Source: Bhargavaea changchunensis (GTDB lineage: Bacteria; Bacillota; Bacilli; Bacillales_A; Planococcaceae). From it: DNA of 64,000 nt. The translations under genes and the position numbers were made by a program. Shown piece by piece: positions 41,247 through 49,252 of the stretch; positions within the stretch are counted from its first letter, which is position 1; every line of letters starts with the position of its first letter. The stretch is from the NCBI RefSeq assembly GCF_042665595.1, contig NZ_JBHTCT010000034.1:1-64000 (forward strand), given 5' to 3'. The notes under the pieces are model-generated. The model was not told where the DNA came from and did not search any database. It saw nothing but the letters and a program-made list of their open reading frames with translations.

Positions 41247-41262
41247 ACCTCGAATTCGAGAT
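41247..41262. promoter_or_regulatory. Operator palindrome ACCTCGAATTCGAGAT
   Basis: Contains the perfect 12-bp palindrome CTCGAATTCGAG; it covers the likely transcription start, so a bound MarR-type repressor would block the promoter. Fits an MhqR-like site. Confidence 0.65.
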
Positions 41263-41281
41263 AATAAGGAGATCTATGATC

Positions 41282-41815
41282 ATGACAAACTGGACAATCG
41301 ACACGGCACACTCGAACATCAGCTTTTCGGTCAAACATATGATGGTATCCAAGGTACGCGGATCTTTCGGAGAATACTCGGCTATCGTAAGCGCAACTGA
41401 CCTGACAGACCTTTCCGGCGCGGGCGTGGAATTCACAATCCAAACCGCTTCCATCGATACCGGAAACGAAGACCGCGACAATCACCTCCGCTCCGCTGAT
41501 TTCTTCGATGCGGAGGCATACCCGGAAATCACATTCCGCTCCACCCGAGTCGAAAAAGACGGAGATGACTACAAAATCACCGGTGACATGACGATCAAGG
41601 ACGTGACGAAGCCAGTCACTTTCAATGCGGAGTACAACGGCAAGGGAACAAACCCTTGGGGCGTGGACGTGTATGCATTCGAAGCGGAGTCAAAGCTGAA
41701 CCGTGAAGACTTCGGCCTGACATGGAACGCTGCCCTTGAAACAGGCGGCGTCCTCGTCGGCAAAGACATCAAGATCCAGCTCGACCTCCAGATCAACCCG
41801 GCAGCTGCGGAGTAA
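41282..41815 (+). CDS. YceI family polyisoprenoid-binding-like protein
   Basis: 177 residues. YceI lipocalin-like barrel: WTIDTAHSNISFSVKHMM at the start, RDNHLRSADFFDAEAYPEI, KPVTFNAEYNGKG and the closing GLTWNAALETGGVLVGKDIK (two segments). Family members bind isoprenoids in the barrel. No signal peptide, so cytoplasmic. The second ATG (41282) is 8-10 bases after AAGGAG and preferred to 41276. Its paired operators suggest quinone or thiol stress control. Confidence 0.9.
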   Translation: MTNWTIDTAHSNISFSVKHMMVSKVRGSFGEYSAIVSATDLTDLSGAGVEFTIQTASIDTGNEDRDNHLRSADFFDAEAYPEITFRSTRVEKDGDDYKITGDMTIKDVTKPVTFNAEYNGKGTNPWGVDVYAFEAESKLNREDFGLTWNAALETGGVLVGKDIKIQLDLQINPAAAE

Positions 41816-41828
41816 TCCGGCATATTGA

Positions 41829-41860
41829 AAAAGAAGCCCGAGATGATGGGCTTCTTTTTT
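41829..41860 (+). terminator. Terminator of the YceI gene
   Basis: Stem AAGAAGCCC/GGGCTTCTT with 8-base loop, followed by TTTT. Confidence 0.9.
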
Positions 41861-41926
41861 GATGGTGTGGTTTTATTGATGGAAACGGGAGACAAAAGTG
41901 GCTGATGCCTCCGTCCGACGCTGCAG

Positions 41927-42072
41927 TTTCGTCATTCGTTGCCTTAGTTTCGTCATTCAAGGCTTCAATCTCGCCATTCATGGCCACGATTTCGTCATTC
42001 GCCAGCCCCGCAGCCATCGAATGACGAAATTCTGAAGGTGAATGACGAAATCAGACTGTCGAATGACGAAAC
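41927..42072. repeat. Tandem array 7: four direct plus three inverted units, 21-bp period, core TTTCGTCATTC
   Basis: Direct units start at 41927, 41948, 41969 and 41990; inverted units (GAATGACGAAA) start at 42019, 42040 and 42061, also 21 bp apart. The two halves can pair into a large cruciform. It lies between the YceI terminator and the end of the MFS gene. Confidence 0.9.
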
Positions 42073-42104
42073 CTAACAGCTGATTGGGGAAACCGCAGGG
42101 ACCG

Positions 42105-43298
42105 TTATTGCCCGGCCACCTGCAGGCCAGCCTTTTCTTTTTTGCCGTGCATCGAGAAGTACAGCAGCGCCGAAACGAGCACGACCAGCGCCAATATCAG
42201 ATAAAGCGTGCTGAAGCTCATGTACGGAATCAGGAATCCGATCAGAAACGGACCGAATCCGAGACCCGCATCCAGTGCGATGAAAAAGGTCGACGTGGCA
42301 AGGCCCATCCGGTGCGGCGGCGTGAGCTTGACTGCGACCGCCTGCGTACAGGACTGCATGTTCCCGAATCCGAGACCGATCAGGATGCCTGATGCAAGAA
42401 GCATCAGCCCGTTCTGCGCGGTCCCGAGCAGAACGAGGCCGGCTGCAAACAGGACAAATGCCGGATACATTACGGCATTCGCCCCCTTCACATCCATCAG
42501 GCGGCCGGTGAACGGACGCGACAGCAGGACCGAGACAGAATAGATGAGGAAGAAGAAGCTTGCCGCACTCACCAGGTCAATCTCTATGGAATAGCTGTTG
42601 ATGAACGACAAAACACCTGAATAGCAAAACGCGACCACCATCGTCACGAGCGCGATCGGAATGGCCCTCGGTTCCACGATGCCGGAAAGGCTGAACCCTT
42701 TTTTCCCGTGAACTTCCGGTACGTTCTCCGATTCAGGCACCCGCAGGAACAGCGCGACCGCAAGTCCGATAAAACTGACGGCGAGGCAGAGGCCGAATAT
42801 GGCCGTCATCCCGGTCAAGCTGCTCATGTAAAGGCCGATAAATGGCCCAATCGCTGTCGCAAGGGTCGCGCTCATGCTGTAGTAGCCGATCCCTTCCCCC
42901 TTGCGCGCCTGCGGAATGATCTGGGCGACAATCGTTCCCGTCGCCGTGCTCGCCATGCCCATCGCCGCTCCGTGGAGAAAGCGCGTCAGCATCAGAAATG
43001 GAATCCCCAGCTGGATGAAATACAGTGCGGTTGTCAAAGCAAAGAGGATCAGGCCGATAAACAGTGTCCTTTTCCGTCCTAGCGATTCGATACTGCGGCC
43101 GGTGAACAGCCGTCCGGCCAGCGCCCCCACAATGAACAGGCCTGTGATCAGCCCCGCCTCGCTTGCCGTGGCGCCGTATTCACCGACTGCATAGACGCCG
43201 ATGATGACGATCAGCAAGTAAAAGACGAGCGTCACGAGAAAGTTGACGCCGGATACGATGATAAAGTCCTTTGTCCAAAGCTTGCCGTCAGGCTTCAT
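42105..43298 (-). CDS. MFS transporter
   Basis: 397 residues, twelve predicted helices. Between helices 2 and 3 it has GRSIESLGRKRTLFIG (family motif A) and later GTIVAQIIPQARKGEGIGYYS typical of the YfkF/YwoG-like exporter group. It overlaps the MarR gene upstream by 11 bp, so the regulator probably controls it; the pair looks like an inducible efflux unit. Confidence 0.88.
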   Translation of the reverse strand: MKPDGKLWTKDFIIVSGVNFLVTLVFYLLIVIIGVYAVGEYGATASEAGLITGLFIVGALAGRLFTGRSIESLGRKRTLFIGLILFALTTALYFIQLGIPFLMLTRFLHGAAMGMASTATGTIVAQIIPQARKGEGIGYYSMSATLATAIGPFIGLYMSSLTGMTAIFGLCLAVSFIGLAVALFLRVPESENVPEVHGKKGFSLSGIVEPRAIPIALVTMVVAFCYSGVLSFINSYSIEIDLVSAASFFFLIYSVSVLLSRPFTGRLMDVKGANAVMYPAFVLFAAGLVLLGTAQNGLMLLASGILIGLGFGNMQSCTQAVAVKLTPPHRMGLATSTFFIALDAGLGFGPFLIGFLIPYMSFSTLYLILALVVLVSALLYFSMHGKKEKAGLQVAGQ

Positions 43299-43722
43299 CC
43301 CCGGCTCCCCCTTTCCTCATGAGATTCTTTCTGACTTCAGGCAGCAAACGGTGCAGAAGCTCCTGCTCCCCTTGCCCGATTCCTTCCATGACTTCGCGCT
43401 CCAGCCCGGAAATCTTCTCCCGGCACTCCCGGTAAACGGACGCCCCCGCCTCCGTCAGCCGGATGACCTTGACCCGCCGGTCCTTCCCGGGGATCTGCTC
43501 GACCAGGTCCTGCTCTTCCAGGCGATGGACCCTTCTCGTGATTGACGGTTTTTCGACCCCGTAATAATTCGAAATCTCCACGAGCGTCGACGGTCCTTCA
43601 CGCTCAATATAGAAAATCACCTGCCACAGCGAATATGACAGACCATGCGGCTCCAGCAATTGATTCAGTCTGGTGATCAGCGGACGGTAAACAGCCAGAT
43701 ATTGACGAAAGATCCCTTCCAA
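43288..43722 (-). CDS. MarR family regulator of the MFS exporter
   Basis: 144 residues from the TTG at 43722, which has GGGAGG 7 bases upstream; the frame opens at 43737. Winged helix LVEISNYYGVEKPSITRRVHRL, wing GKDRRVKVIRLTEAG. Expected to repress its own operon until a ligand binds. Confidence 0.87.
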   Translation of the reverse strand: MEGIFRQYLAVYRPLITRLNQLLEPHGLSYSLWQVIFYIEREGPSTLVEISNYYGVEKPSITRRVHRLEEQDLVEQIPGKDRRVKVIRLTEAGASVYRECREKISGLEREVMEGIGQGEQELLHRLLPEVRKNLMRKGGAGDEA

Positions 43723-43752
43723 ATTCCCGCCTCCCAATTCCCTTTTAATTAC

Positions 43753-43772
43753 TATTAACTTAGGTAACTATA
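43753..43772. promoter_or_regulatory. Probable MarR operator
   Basis: TTAACTTAGGTAA, symmetrical at 10 of 13 positions, about 35 bases upstream of the MarR start codon. Confidence 0.55.
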
Positions 43773-43905
43773 TTAGGGATGCGGACGTTTGTCAATAAAA
43801 GGGACAAATACAGCATCAGGATCGCAGCCAATATTCCCTTGTGACTTAACTTCACACAAAAGGGAAAGATTCTTTTATAATGGGCCAGATGAGGAGTGAT
43901 GACGT

Positions 43906-45132
43906 ATAAAACCGCAGCAAGAAATACTACATAATCCGACGGGTAAAACCCGGATCGGACTGGCGCTCGTCCTCGGACTCCTCGCCATACTCGGCCCGCT
44001 TAATATCGACATGTACCTGCCGAGCTTCCCGGAGATCTCCAGGGACTTGGGAACAGGTGCCTCACAGGTGCAGCTCAGTCTGACCGCCTGCCTGATCGGG
44101 CTTGCACTCGGGCAGATTGTGGTCGGCCCGATCAGTGATGCTCAGGGCCGGAGAAAGCCGCTGATCATCGGCACTTCCCTGTTTGCCCTCGCATCCGTCT
44201 TCTGCGCGCTCGCCCCGAATATCACGGTACTCATCGTTGCGCGGTTCCTGCAGGGGTTCACCGCTGCAGCAGGAGTTGTCCTTTCCCGTGCCGTGGTGCG
44301 TGATGTCTTCAGCGGACGCGAGATGACGAAATTCTTTTCGCTGCTGATGGTCATTAATGCCGTTGCACCGGTCCTTGCCCCGATGCTCGGGGGAGCGATT
44401 CTTTCATTTCCTTCGGCAAGCTGGGAAACAATTTTTTATGCGCTGGCACTGATTGGTGTTCTGATCGTAGCGATTGTGGCCTGGAAGCTGAAGGAAACGC
44501 TGCCGCCGGAAAACCGGATCCCAAGCTCCATCGGTTCCTCGGTGAAGACGATGGGCAGCTTATTGAAAGACCGGTCATTCATCGGCTATGCGCTCGTTGT
44601 CGGATTTGTGCATGGCGGGAGTTTTGCCTACGTATCAGGCACCCCTTTTGTTTACCAGCAGATTTACGGCGTGTCCCCTCAGGTGTTCAGCATCCTGTTC
44701 GGGATCAACGGTGTGGCCATCATCACCGGAAGCTTCATCATCGGGCGGTTCGGCGGAATCGTATCCGAGAAAAAGCTGCTGCAGGCAGCCGTCACCATCG
44801 CTGCGGCATCCACGTTTGTCCTGCTGATCATGACGATCATCAAAGGGCCGCTTGCGTCGCTGGTGATCCTGATCTTCATCTACATGACGACGATGGGCAT
44901 GATCATCACCAGCACCTTCACCCTGGGAATGGCCAAACAGGGAGGCCGCGCCGGAAGCGCCAGCGCCGTTCTCGGCATGCTCCCGAGCCTGCTCGGTGCG
45001 GCCTTCACCCCGCTTTCCGGCATCGCGGGCGCCACTGCCGTCCCGATGGGAGCGACCCTTTTCGCTACCTCCCTTATCGGCCTGATCGCCTTTTTCACCC
45101 TGGTCAGGAAGGGCAGCGAAGAAGGGTATTGA
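43906..45132 (+). CDS. Bcr/CflA-type multidrug MFS exporter with apparent AUA start
   Basis: About 408 residues, twelve helices, with the family start NPTGKTRIGLALVLGLL, GPLNIDMYLPSFPEI and DAQGRRKPLIIG (motif A). The first ATG in frame (44011) lies inside helix 1, so the real start must be upstream. The frame is open back to a TGA at 43900, and the only plausible initiator is ATA at 43906, nine bases after GAGGAG; it would give (M)KPQQEILHNPTGK, as expected for the family. Either a rare AUA start, a point mutation or a sequence error. Exports drugs by proton antiport. Confidence 0.8.
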   Translation: MKPQQEILHNPTGKTRIGLALVLGLLAILGPLNIDMYLPSFPEISRDLGTGASQVQLSLTACLIGLALGQIVVGPISDAQGRRKPLIIGTSLFALASVFCALAPNITVLIVARFLQGFTAAAGVVLSRAVVRDVFSGREMTKFFSLLMVINAVAPVLAPMLGGAILSFPSASWETIFYALALIGVLIVAIVAWKLKETLPPENRIPSSIGSSVKTMGSLLKDRSFIGYALVVGFVHGGSFAYVSGTPFVYQQIYGVSPQVFSILFGINGVAIITGSFIIGRFGGIVSEKKLLQAAVTIAAASTFVLLIMTIIKGPLASLVILIFIYMTTMGMIITSTFTLGMAKQGGRAGSASAVLGMLPSLLGAAFTPLSGIAGATAVPMGATLFATSLIGLIAFFTLVRKGSEEGY

Positions 45133-45137
45133 GTGCA

Positions 45138-45176
45138 ACACTCCCTCTCCGAATGATATTGGAGAGGGAGTGTTTT
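45138..45176 (+). terminator. Terminator of the Bcr/CflA gene
   Basis: Stem ACACTCCCTCTCC/GGAGAGGGAGTGT with 10-base loop, then TTTCTT. Confidence 0.92.
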
Positions 45177-45291
45177 CTTATGAAGCAGAGATTGATACGT
45201 TTAAGCGTAACTATTTTTCTTCTTAGAGTAATTTAATATTGCGCCAAGACGTAAGTTGATTTACACTTCAAAGTAAGAAAGGGGTGTTCAA

Positions 45292-46341
45292 ATGGATGAC
45301 TTGCGATTGAATGTCGGTCTGCTGCGGAGGAAGGTCCCGAATCTGACAAGCGCGGCCCGTCAGGTCGGGCTGCGTCCTGCCACCGTGTCGAACCTGTGCA
45401 CGGGCAAGATACCCGTCGGGCGGGCAGAGGTCCGGACGCTTGCTGCGCTCGCTTCATTGGCCAATTGCACATTGGATGATCTGATTATCAGGGGGGAGAA
45501 GATCGAGATGATTGAGACGAAGATCAAGACGCTGGATTTGTTTGCGCCGTTGGCAAAAGGCGGCACGGTCGGTCTGGTTGCACGTCCGGGGATGGGCCAG
45601 CTCGTCGTATTGGCAGAACTGCTTTACCGCTTGAAACAGGATGGGTACAATACAATTCTGCTGATGCCCGAAGGGGAGCATCAGGGAGTGGACGATCTTG
45701 CGGAGAACGTTGATATCATCACCCATAACATCGAAGAAACCAAGCAGAAAATCATCGGGCTGGGCGGCGATCAGGAGATGATCTTCGTCGCTGACCGGAC
45801 CCATGTCATCACGGGAGGCATCCAGGAGCTGCAGGAGAATCTTCAGGAAAACGGCATTCATTCTGTGACAACGTTCCTTGTCGACCTGACCGGTGACGTG
45901 GTGGATGAAAATTTGCCTTACGGCCCGCTTGAGACACTATGGCAGTTCGACGCCGACCTGGTGGCCAGGCACCGCTATCCGGCCGTCAGTCCACTGGGAT
46001 CCGTTTCCTCAGTACTCGAGGGTGCCCATCTGAATCAGGAACACTTTACCGTTCAGCAGAAAGCCCTGAAACTTCTCCGCCGTTACAGGGAGCTCCGTTC
46101 CCTGGTGGCAGCCGGCGGAATCGATCGGTTACCGGCATCAGAGCTGCAGACCTACCGCAGGGGCGAGCGGCTGGAAGCCTATCTCACCCAGCCGTTTTAT
46201 GTAGCCGAGGCTTTCACCAAAAAGCCGGGTGCATCCGTCAGCCTGCAGGAGACGCTGAGTGATGTGAAAGAGATCATGAACGGCACAGCAGATTCCAAAG
46301 AAGTCGCCGAGCTGGAGCTGATCGGCAGCCTGCAGCCTTAA
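45292..46341 (+). CDS. Helix-turn-helix protein fused to a degenerate F1-ATPase beta-like domain
   Basis: 349 residues; AAAGGGG precedes the ATG. Residues 1-68 form an XRE-like helix-turn-helix (ARQVGLRPATVSNLCTGKIP). Residues 70-345 align by eye with the nucleotide-binding and C-terminal domains of ATP synthase beta: ETKIKTLDLFAPLAKGGTVG at 75-94 against ETGIKVMDLMCPFAKGGKVG of E. coli, RYPAVSPLGSVSSVL, LLRRYRELRSLVAAGGIDRL and LTQPFYVAEAFTKKPGASVS. The P-loop GGAGVGKT is replaced by ARPGMGQL (Lys to Gln, Thr to Leu), and the N-terminal beta-barrel is missing. So it should bind DNA but not hydrolyse ATP. Monocistronic. Function unknown; I know of no described family. Confidence 0.8.
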   Translation: MDDLRLNVGLLRRKVPNLTSAARQVGLRPATVSNLCTGKIPVGRAEVRTLAALASLANCTLDDLIIRGEKIEMIETKIKTLDLFAPLAKGGTVGLVARPGMGQLVVLAELLYRLKQDGYNTILLMPEGEHQGVDDLAENVDIITHNIEETKQKIIGLGGDQEMIFVADRTHVITGGIQELQENLQENGIHSVTTFLVDLTGDVVDENLPYGPLETLWQFDADLVARHRYPAVSPLGSVSSVLEGAHLNQEHFTVQQKALKLLRRYRELRSLVAAGGIDRLPASELQTYRRGERLEAYLTQPFYVAEAFTKKPGASVSLQETLSDVKEIMNGTADSKEVAELELIGSLQP

Positions 46342-46529
46342 GCCCGACATCCTACCTCATCAGGCCATGCCCCTTGCATGGCCGTTTTTCATTTCGCGGA
46401 AAACCCGAGACCATCTTCCCCCTTTCCCCATGCAATCTGCTGTATACTGGTGGAATACAGACGACCATTCTAAGTTTAAATAGACCATCCGCCGGATGAA
46501 ACAAAATCAGAAATGAGCAGGTGAATTGT

Positions 46530-46922
46530 TTGATCGAAATTAAAACATCCACACTTAGTGACGGGGAATTCAATAGAGGGGTATTTGCGACGTGCGATAT
46601 CGACAAAGGCACGCTGATCCACCAGGCCCCGGTGATCGCCTACCCGAATGACCAGCATGAACATATCGAGCAGACGCTTCTGGCCGACTACGCATTTGAG
46701 TACGGCCTTAATCATACCGCCATCCTTCTCGGCTACGGGATGCTATTCAACCATTCGTACGAGCCGAATGCGACCTATGAGATCAGCTTCGAAAACCATA
46801 CGTTCGACTTCTATGCCCACACGTCCATCAAAATGGGTGAAGAGATCCTCATCAACTACAACGGAGACGAGGATGACCAAGAGCTATTGTGGTTTGACCG
46901 GGAAGAAGAACCCGAAGCCTGA
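46530..46922 (+). CDS. SET-domain protein (putative protein-lysine methyltransferase)
   Basis: 130 residues from a TTG at 46530 with AGGTG 6-7 bases upstream, giving MIEIKTSTLSDGEFNRGVFA. SET motifs present: GVFATCDIDKGTLI, FNHSYEPNATYE (the NHS motif) and GEEILINYNGD (catalytic Tyr). SET proteins transfer a methyl from SAM to a lysine; small bacterial versions without partners are uncharacterised. Follows the HTH/F1-beta gene by about 190 bases. Confidence 0.85.
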   Translation: MIEIKTSTLSDGEFNRGVFATCDIDKGTLIHQAPVIAYPNDQHEHIEQTLLADYAFEYGLNHTAILLGYGMLFNHSYEPNATYEISFENHTFDFYAHTSIKMGEEILINYNGDEDDQELLWFDREEEPEA

Positions 46923-46951
46923 AGGGGCAACTTTTCAAGAATCCAAGAAGG

Positions 46952-46989
46952 AAAAAAGACGATGAACCCTCGCGGCTCATCGTCTTTTT
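46952..46989. terminator. Bidirectional terminator between SET gene and citM
   Basis: Stem AAAAAGACGATGA/TCATCGTCTTTTT with 11-base loop. Confidence 0.9.
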
Positions 46990-46993
46990 GTAT

Positions 46994-48310
46994 TTATCCG
47001 ATTGTAATGACTCCAAGCAGAACTGCAGCAACTGTCATGACTGTGACAGTTCCGAACGCCCATTTCATCGCAAAGCGCTGCAAGTCTCCGAATTCTGTCC
47101 CGACCAGACCAATCAGCAAGTGCGCTGCAGCCACCAAGGGGCTTAGAACGTGTACCGGCTGGCCGATCAATGACGCCCTGCCAATCTCCACTGCGCTAAC
47201 TCCATAGGCTTCGCCGGCCTGAGCAAGAATTGGAAGAACCCCAAAGTAGAAGGCATTATTCGACATGAAGAACGTGAATGGCGCACTGATGAATGCCACT
47301 AACACTGCCAAATAGGGTCCCATTGCATCCGGGATGATCACGACCAATGTTTGCGCCATCGCGTCGATCATCTCAGTGCCTGACATAATTCCCGAGAAGA
47401 TACCTGCGGCAATAACAATCGATACGACAGCCAGCGCATTTCGCGAATGAGCTGCAATCCGTTCTTGCTGCAGCTTCAATTCCGGATAGTTCACGAGCAA
47501 AGCGATTCCGAAGAAGATCATGAAGAGTACAGCCAATGACATAAAGTCGATAATCAGGCATGCCATCAGAACAACTGTCAACGACAGGTTGAACCATACC
47601 AGTTTTGGACGTTTATAATCTGCGTTTCCGACTGTTGCAGTTGCAGCCGCCAGCTGAAGATCCGCCTCTTTCTTGGTTACGGGTTCAAGCTCCACAACAC
47701 CCAACCTTTTTTGTTCCATCCGGCCCAATAGGAATGCCGCAATGAGTACCCAGACCAGGCCGAAGCCCATGACAGGAATCATCGGGATAAACAATTCCGA
47801 GGAGTCCAGCCCCAACGATGCCATGGCCATTGCAGATGCGCCGCCCCAAGGTGTCATGTTCATGACGCCCATCGAGAGCATCGCTACGGTTGCCAGGACG
47901 AGCCGGTTCATGCCAAGCCGTTTATATAGAGGCAGCAATGCGGAACAGGTGATGATGTAAGTTGTCGTGCCGTCCCCATCCAACGCAACCATCATCGAAA
48001 GCACCGCTGTCCCAAGGACGATTTTTAACGGGTCCCCTTTTACAATCTGAAGGATTTTGGCGATCAAAGGATCGAATAGACCAGTGTCGATCATAATTCC
48101 GAAATACAGAATGGCAAACATGATCATGATTGCCGTCATGGCGACGTTTTCTACACCGGCCTTCATCATCGGCCCCAGCTCGGTCAGGAAGCCGCCCAGG
48201 ATACCGAACACGATCGGCACCACCATAATCGCGACTAAAGCCGACATCCGCTTCGACATGATCAGATACATAAAGACTGCAACCATCGAGAAGCCTAGCA
48301 GTGCTAACAT
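46994..48310 (-). CDS. citM: CitMHS family citrate transporter
   Basis: 438 residues, about twelve helices. MVALDGDGTTTYIITCSALLP and MNMTPWGGASAMA are the re-entrant loop motifs of the CitMHS family, which imports citrate bound to Mg2+ or Ca2+ with protons. The adjacent two-component system of the CitST type and a cre site upstream match B. subtilis citM control, but metal preference cannot be read. GAGGGGGAAGGGAG precedes the ATG. Confidence 0.88.
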   Translation of the reverse strand: MLALLGFSMVAVFMYLIMSKRMSALVAIMVVPIVFGILGGFLTELGPMMKAGVENVAMTAIMIMFAILYFGIMIDTGLFDPLIAKILQIVKGDPLKIVLGTAVLSMMVALDGDGTTTYIITCSALLPLYKRLGMNRLVLATVAMLSMGVMNMTPWGGASAMAMASLGLDSSELFIPMIPVMGFGLVWVLIAAFLLGRMEQKRLGVVELEPVTKKEADLQLAAATATVGNADYKRPKLVWFNLSLTVVLMACLIIDFMSLAVLFMIFFGIALLVNYPELKLQQERIAAHSRNALAVVSIVIAAGIFSGIMSGTEMIDAMAQTLVVIIPDAMGPYLAVLVAFISAPFTFFMSNNAFYFGVLPILAQAGEAYGVSAVEIGRASLIGQPVHVLSPLVAAAHLLIGLVGTEFGDLQRFAMKWAFGTVTVMTVAAVLLGVITIG

Positions 48311-48375
48311 TTACTCCCTTCCCCCTCTGTATATGAATATTGTTTGAAAGCTGGAGCGCTGAATTGCAGCTGAAT

Positions 48376-48389
48376 TGATAACGCTTTCA
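48376..48389 (+). promoter_or_regulatory. cre site upstream of citM
   Basis: TGATAACGCTTTCA matches the 14-base CcpA consensus at all but one position; 66 bases before the citM start, so CcpA would repress citrate uptake when sugar is present. Confidence 0.75.
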
Positions 48390-48490
48390 GTAATGTGATT
48401 ATTTTATCAGTGGGTTTTAGGGGTGGATATATATAAATCTTAATGGGTATATTAATCCTTTTTCTTATTGTTTTCATATTTTTCACGATT

Positions 48491-48542
48491 AAAAAATGAA
48501 TCCCCGGGCTGCTGAAAATCAGCATGCATGGGGATTCATTTT
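48491..48542 (-). terminator. Terminator of the citrate two-component operon
   Basis: Minus strand AAAATGAATCCCC/GGGGATTCATTTTTT, with an inner GCTGA-type hairpin. Confidence 0.85.
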
Positions 48543-49240
48543 GCTGCTCGCTTATATTTCCTTTCAGGACGTCCAACACTTCCGTAAATGATTTCAACCT
48601 CGATTTCTTCAAGGGAAACCAGATACTCAAGATACCTTCTCATTGTCGAATAGCTGATTCCAACCATCCGGCTGAGTTCATCCGCGCTCTGGCTTCCGAC
48701 CATTTCCTGAGTCGCGGCCCTGACCAGTTTCAGTGTATGTTTGTCGATTCCCTTTGGATAAGTCATTTTCGGACTTTCCGGGGCAGCGGCCGGTTGTCGG
48801 CTTTTCCGAAAATACACATCTATTTTTTCCTGGTTCACGACTGATTCCTTGCGAAGTTGTCCTCTGAAGACTTCATACTCCCTCAAGGTCGCAATCAGCT
48901 TATCGACAATCACCGGCTTCACCAAATAACCAAAAGCCCCTCCGTGAATCGCTTCACTGACGGTTTTCGTATCATTTGCAGCGGTTATGAGGATGACATC
49001 GATCCCCCGGTACTGTTTCCTGATCTCCCTCAGGAGATCAATTCCATTCATGTCCGGCAAAAAGACATCCAGCAACAAGAGTTGGGGCTGAATGACTTTC
49101 AATATCTGCAAAGCCTGTTCACCCGTACTGGCTGTTGCAACCACATGGAATCGCTCTATCTCATCCGTAAATTGCTTATAAATATTTGCCGCATCTTCAT
49201 CGTCTTCTATGATGATGACATTGATTTTTTCTTCAGCCAT
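48536..49240 (-). CDS. Response regulator of the CitT/DcuR type
   Basis: 234 residues. Receiver domain 1-125: IIEDDEDA acid pocket, phospho-Asp in LLLLDVFLPDMNG, Thr in VILITAAND and Lys in YLVKPV. C-terminal helix-turn-helix DELSRMVGISYSTMRRYLEYL of the CitT family. AAGAGGTG precedes the ATG; the gene follows the kinase by 12 bases and probably activates citM, which lies next. Confidence 0.9.
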   Translation of the reverse strand: MAEEKINVIIIEDDEDAANIYKQFTDEIERFHVVATASTGEQALQILKVIQPQLLLLDVFLPDMNGIDLLREIRKQYRGIDVILITAANDTKTVSEAIHGGAFGYLVKPVIVDKLIATLREYEVFRGQLRKESVVNQEKIDVYFRKSRQPAAAPESPKMTYPKGIDKHTLKLVRAATQEMVGSQSADELSRMVGISYSTMRRYLEYLVSLEEIEVEIIYGSVGRPERKYKRAAK

Positions 49241-49252
49241 GTGATCACCTCT

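Noticed and set aside
45292..46341. Reading the HTH/F1-beta protein as a normal ATP synthase beta subunit or secretion ATPase
   Set aside because: The Walker A lysine and threonine are missing, the beta-barrel is absent and no other ATP synthase gene is near.
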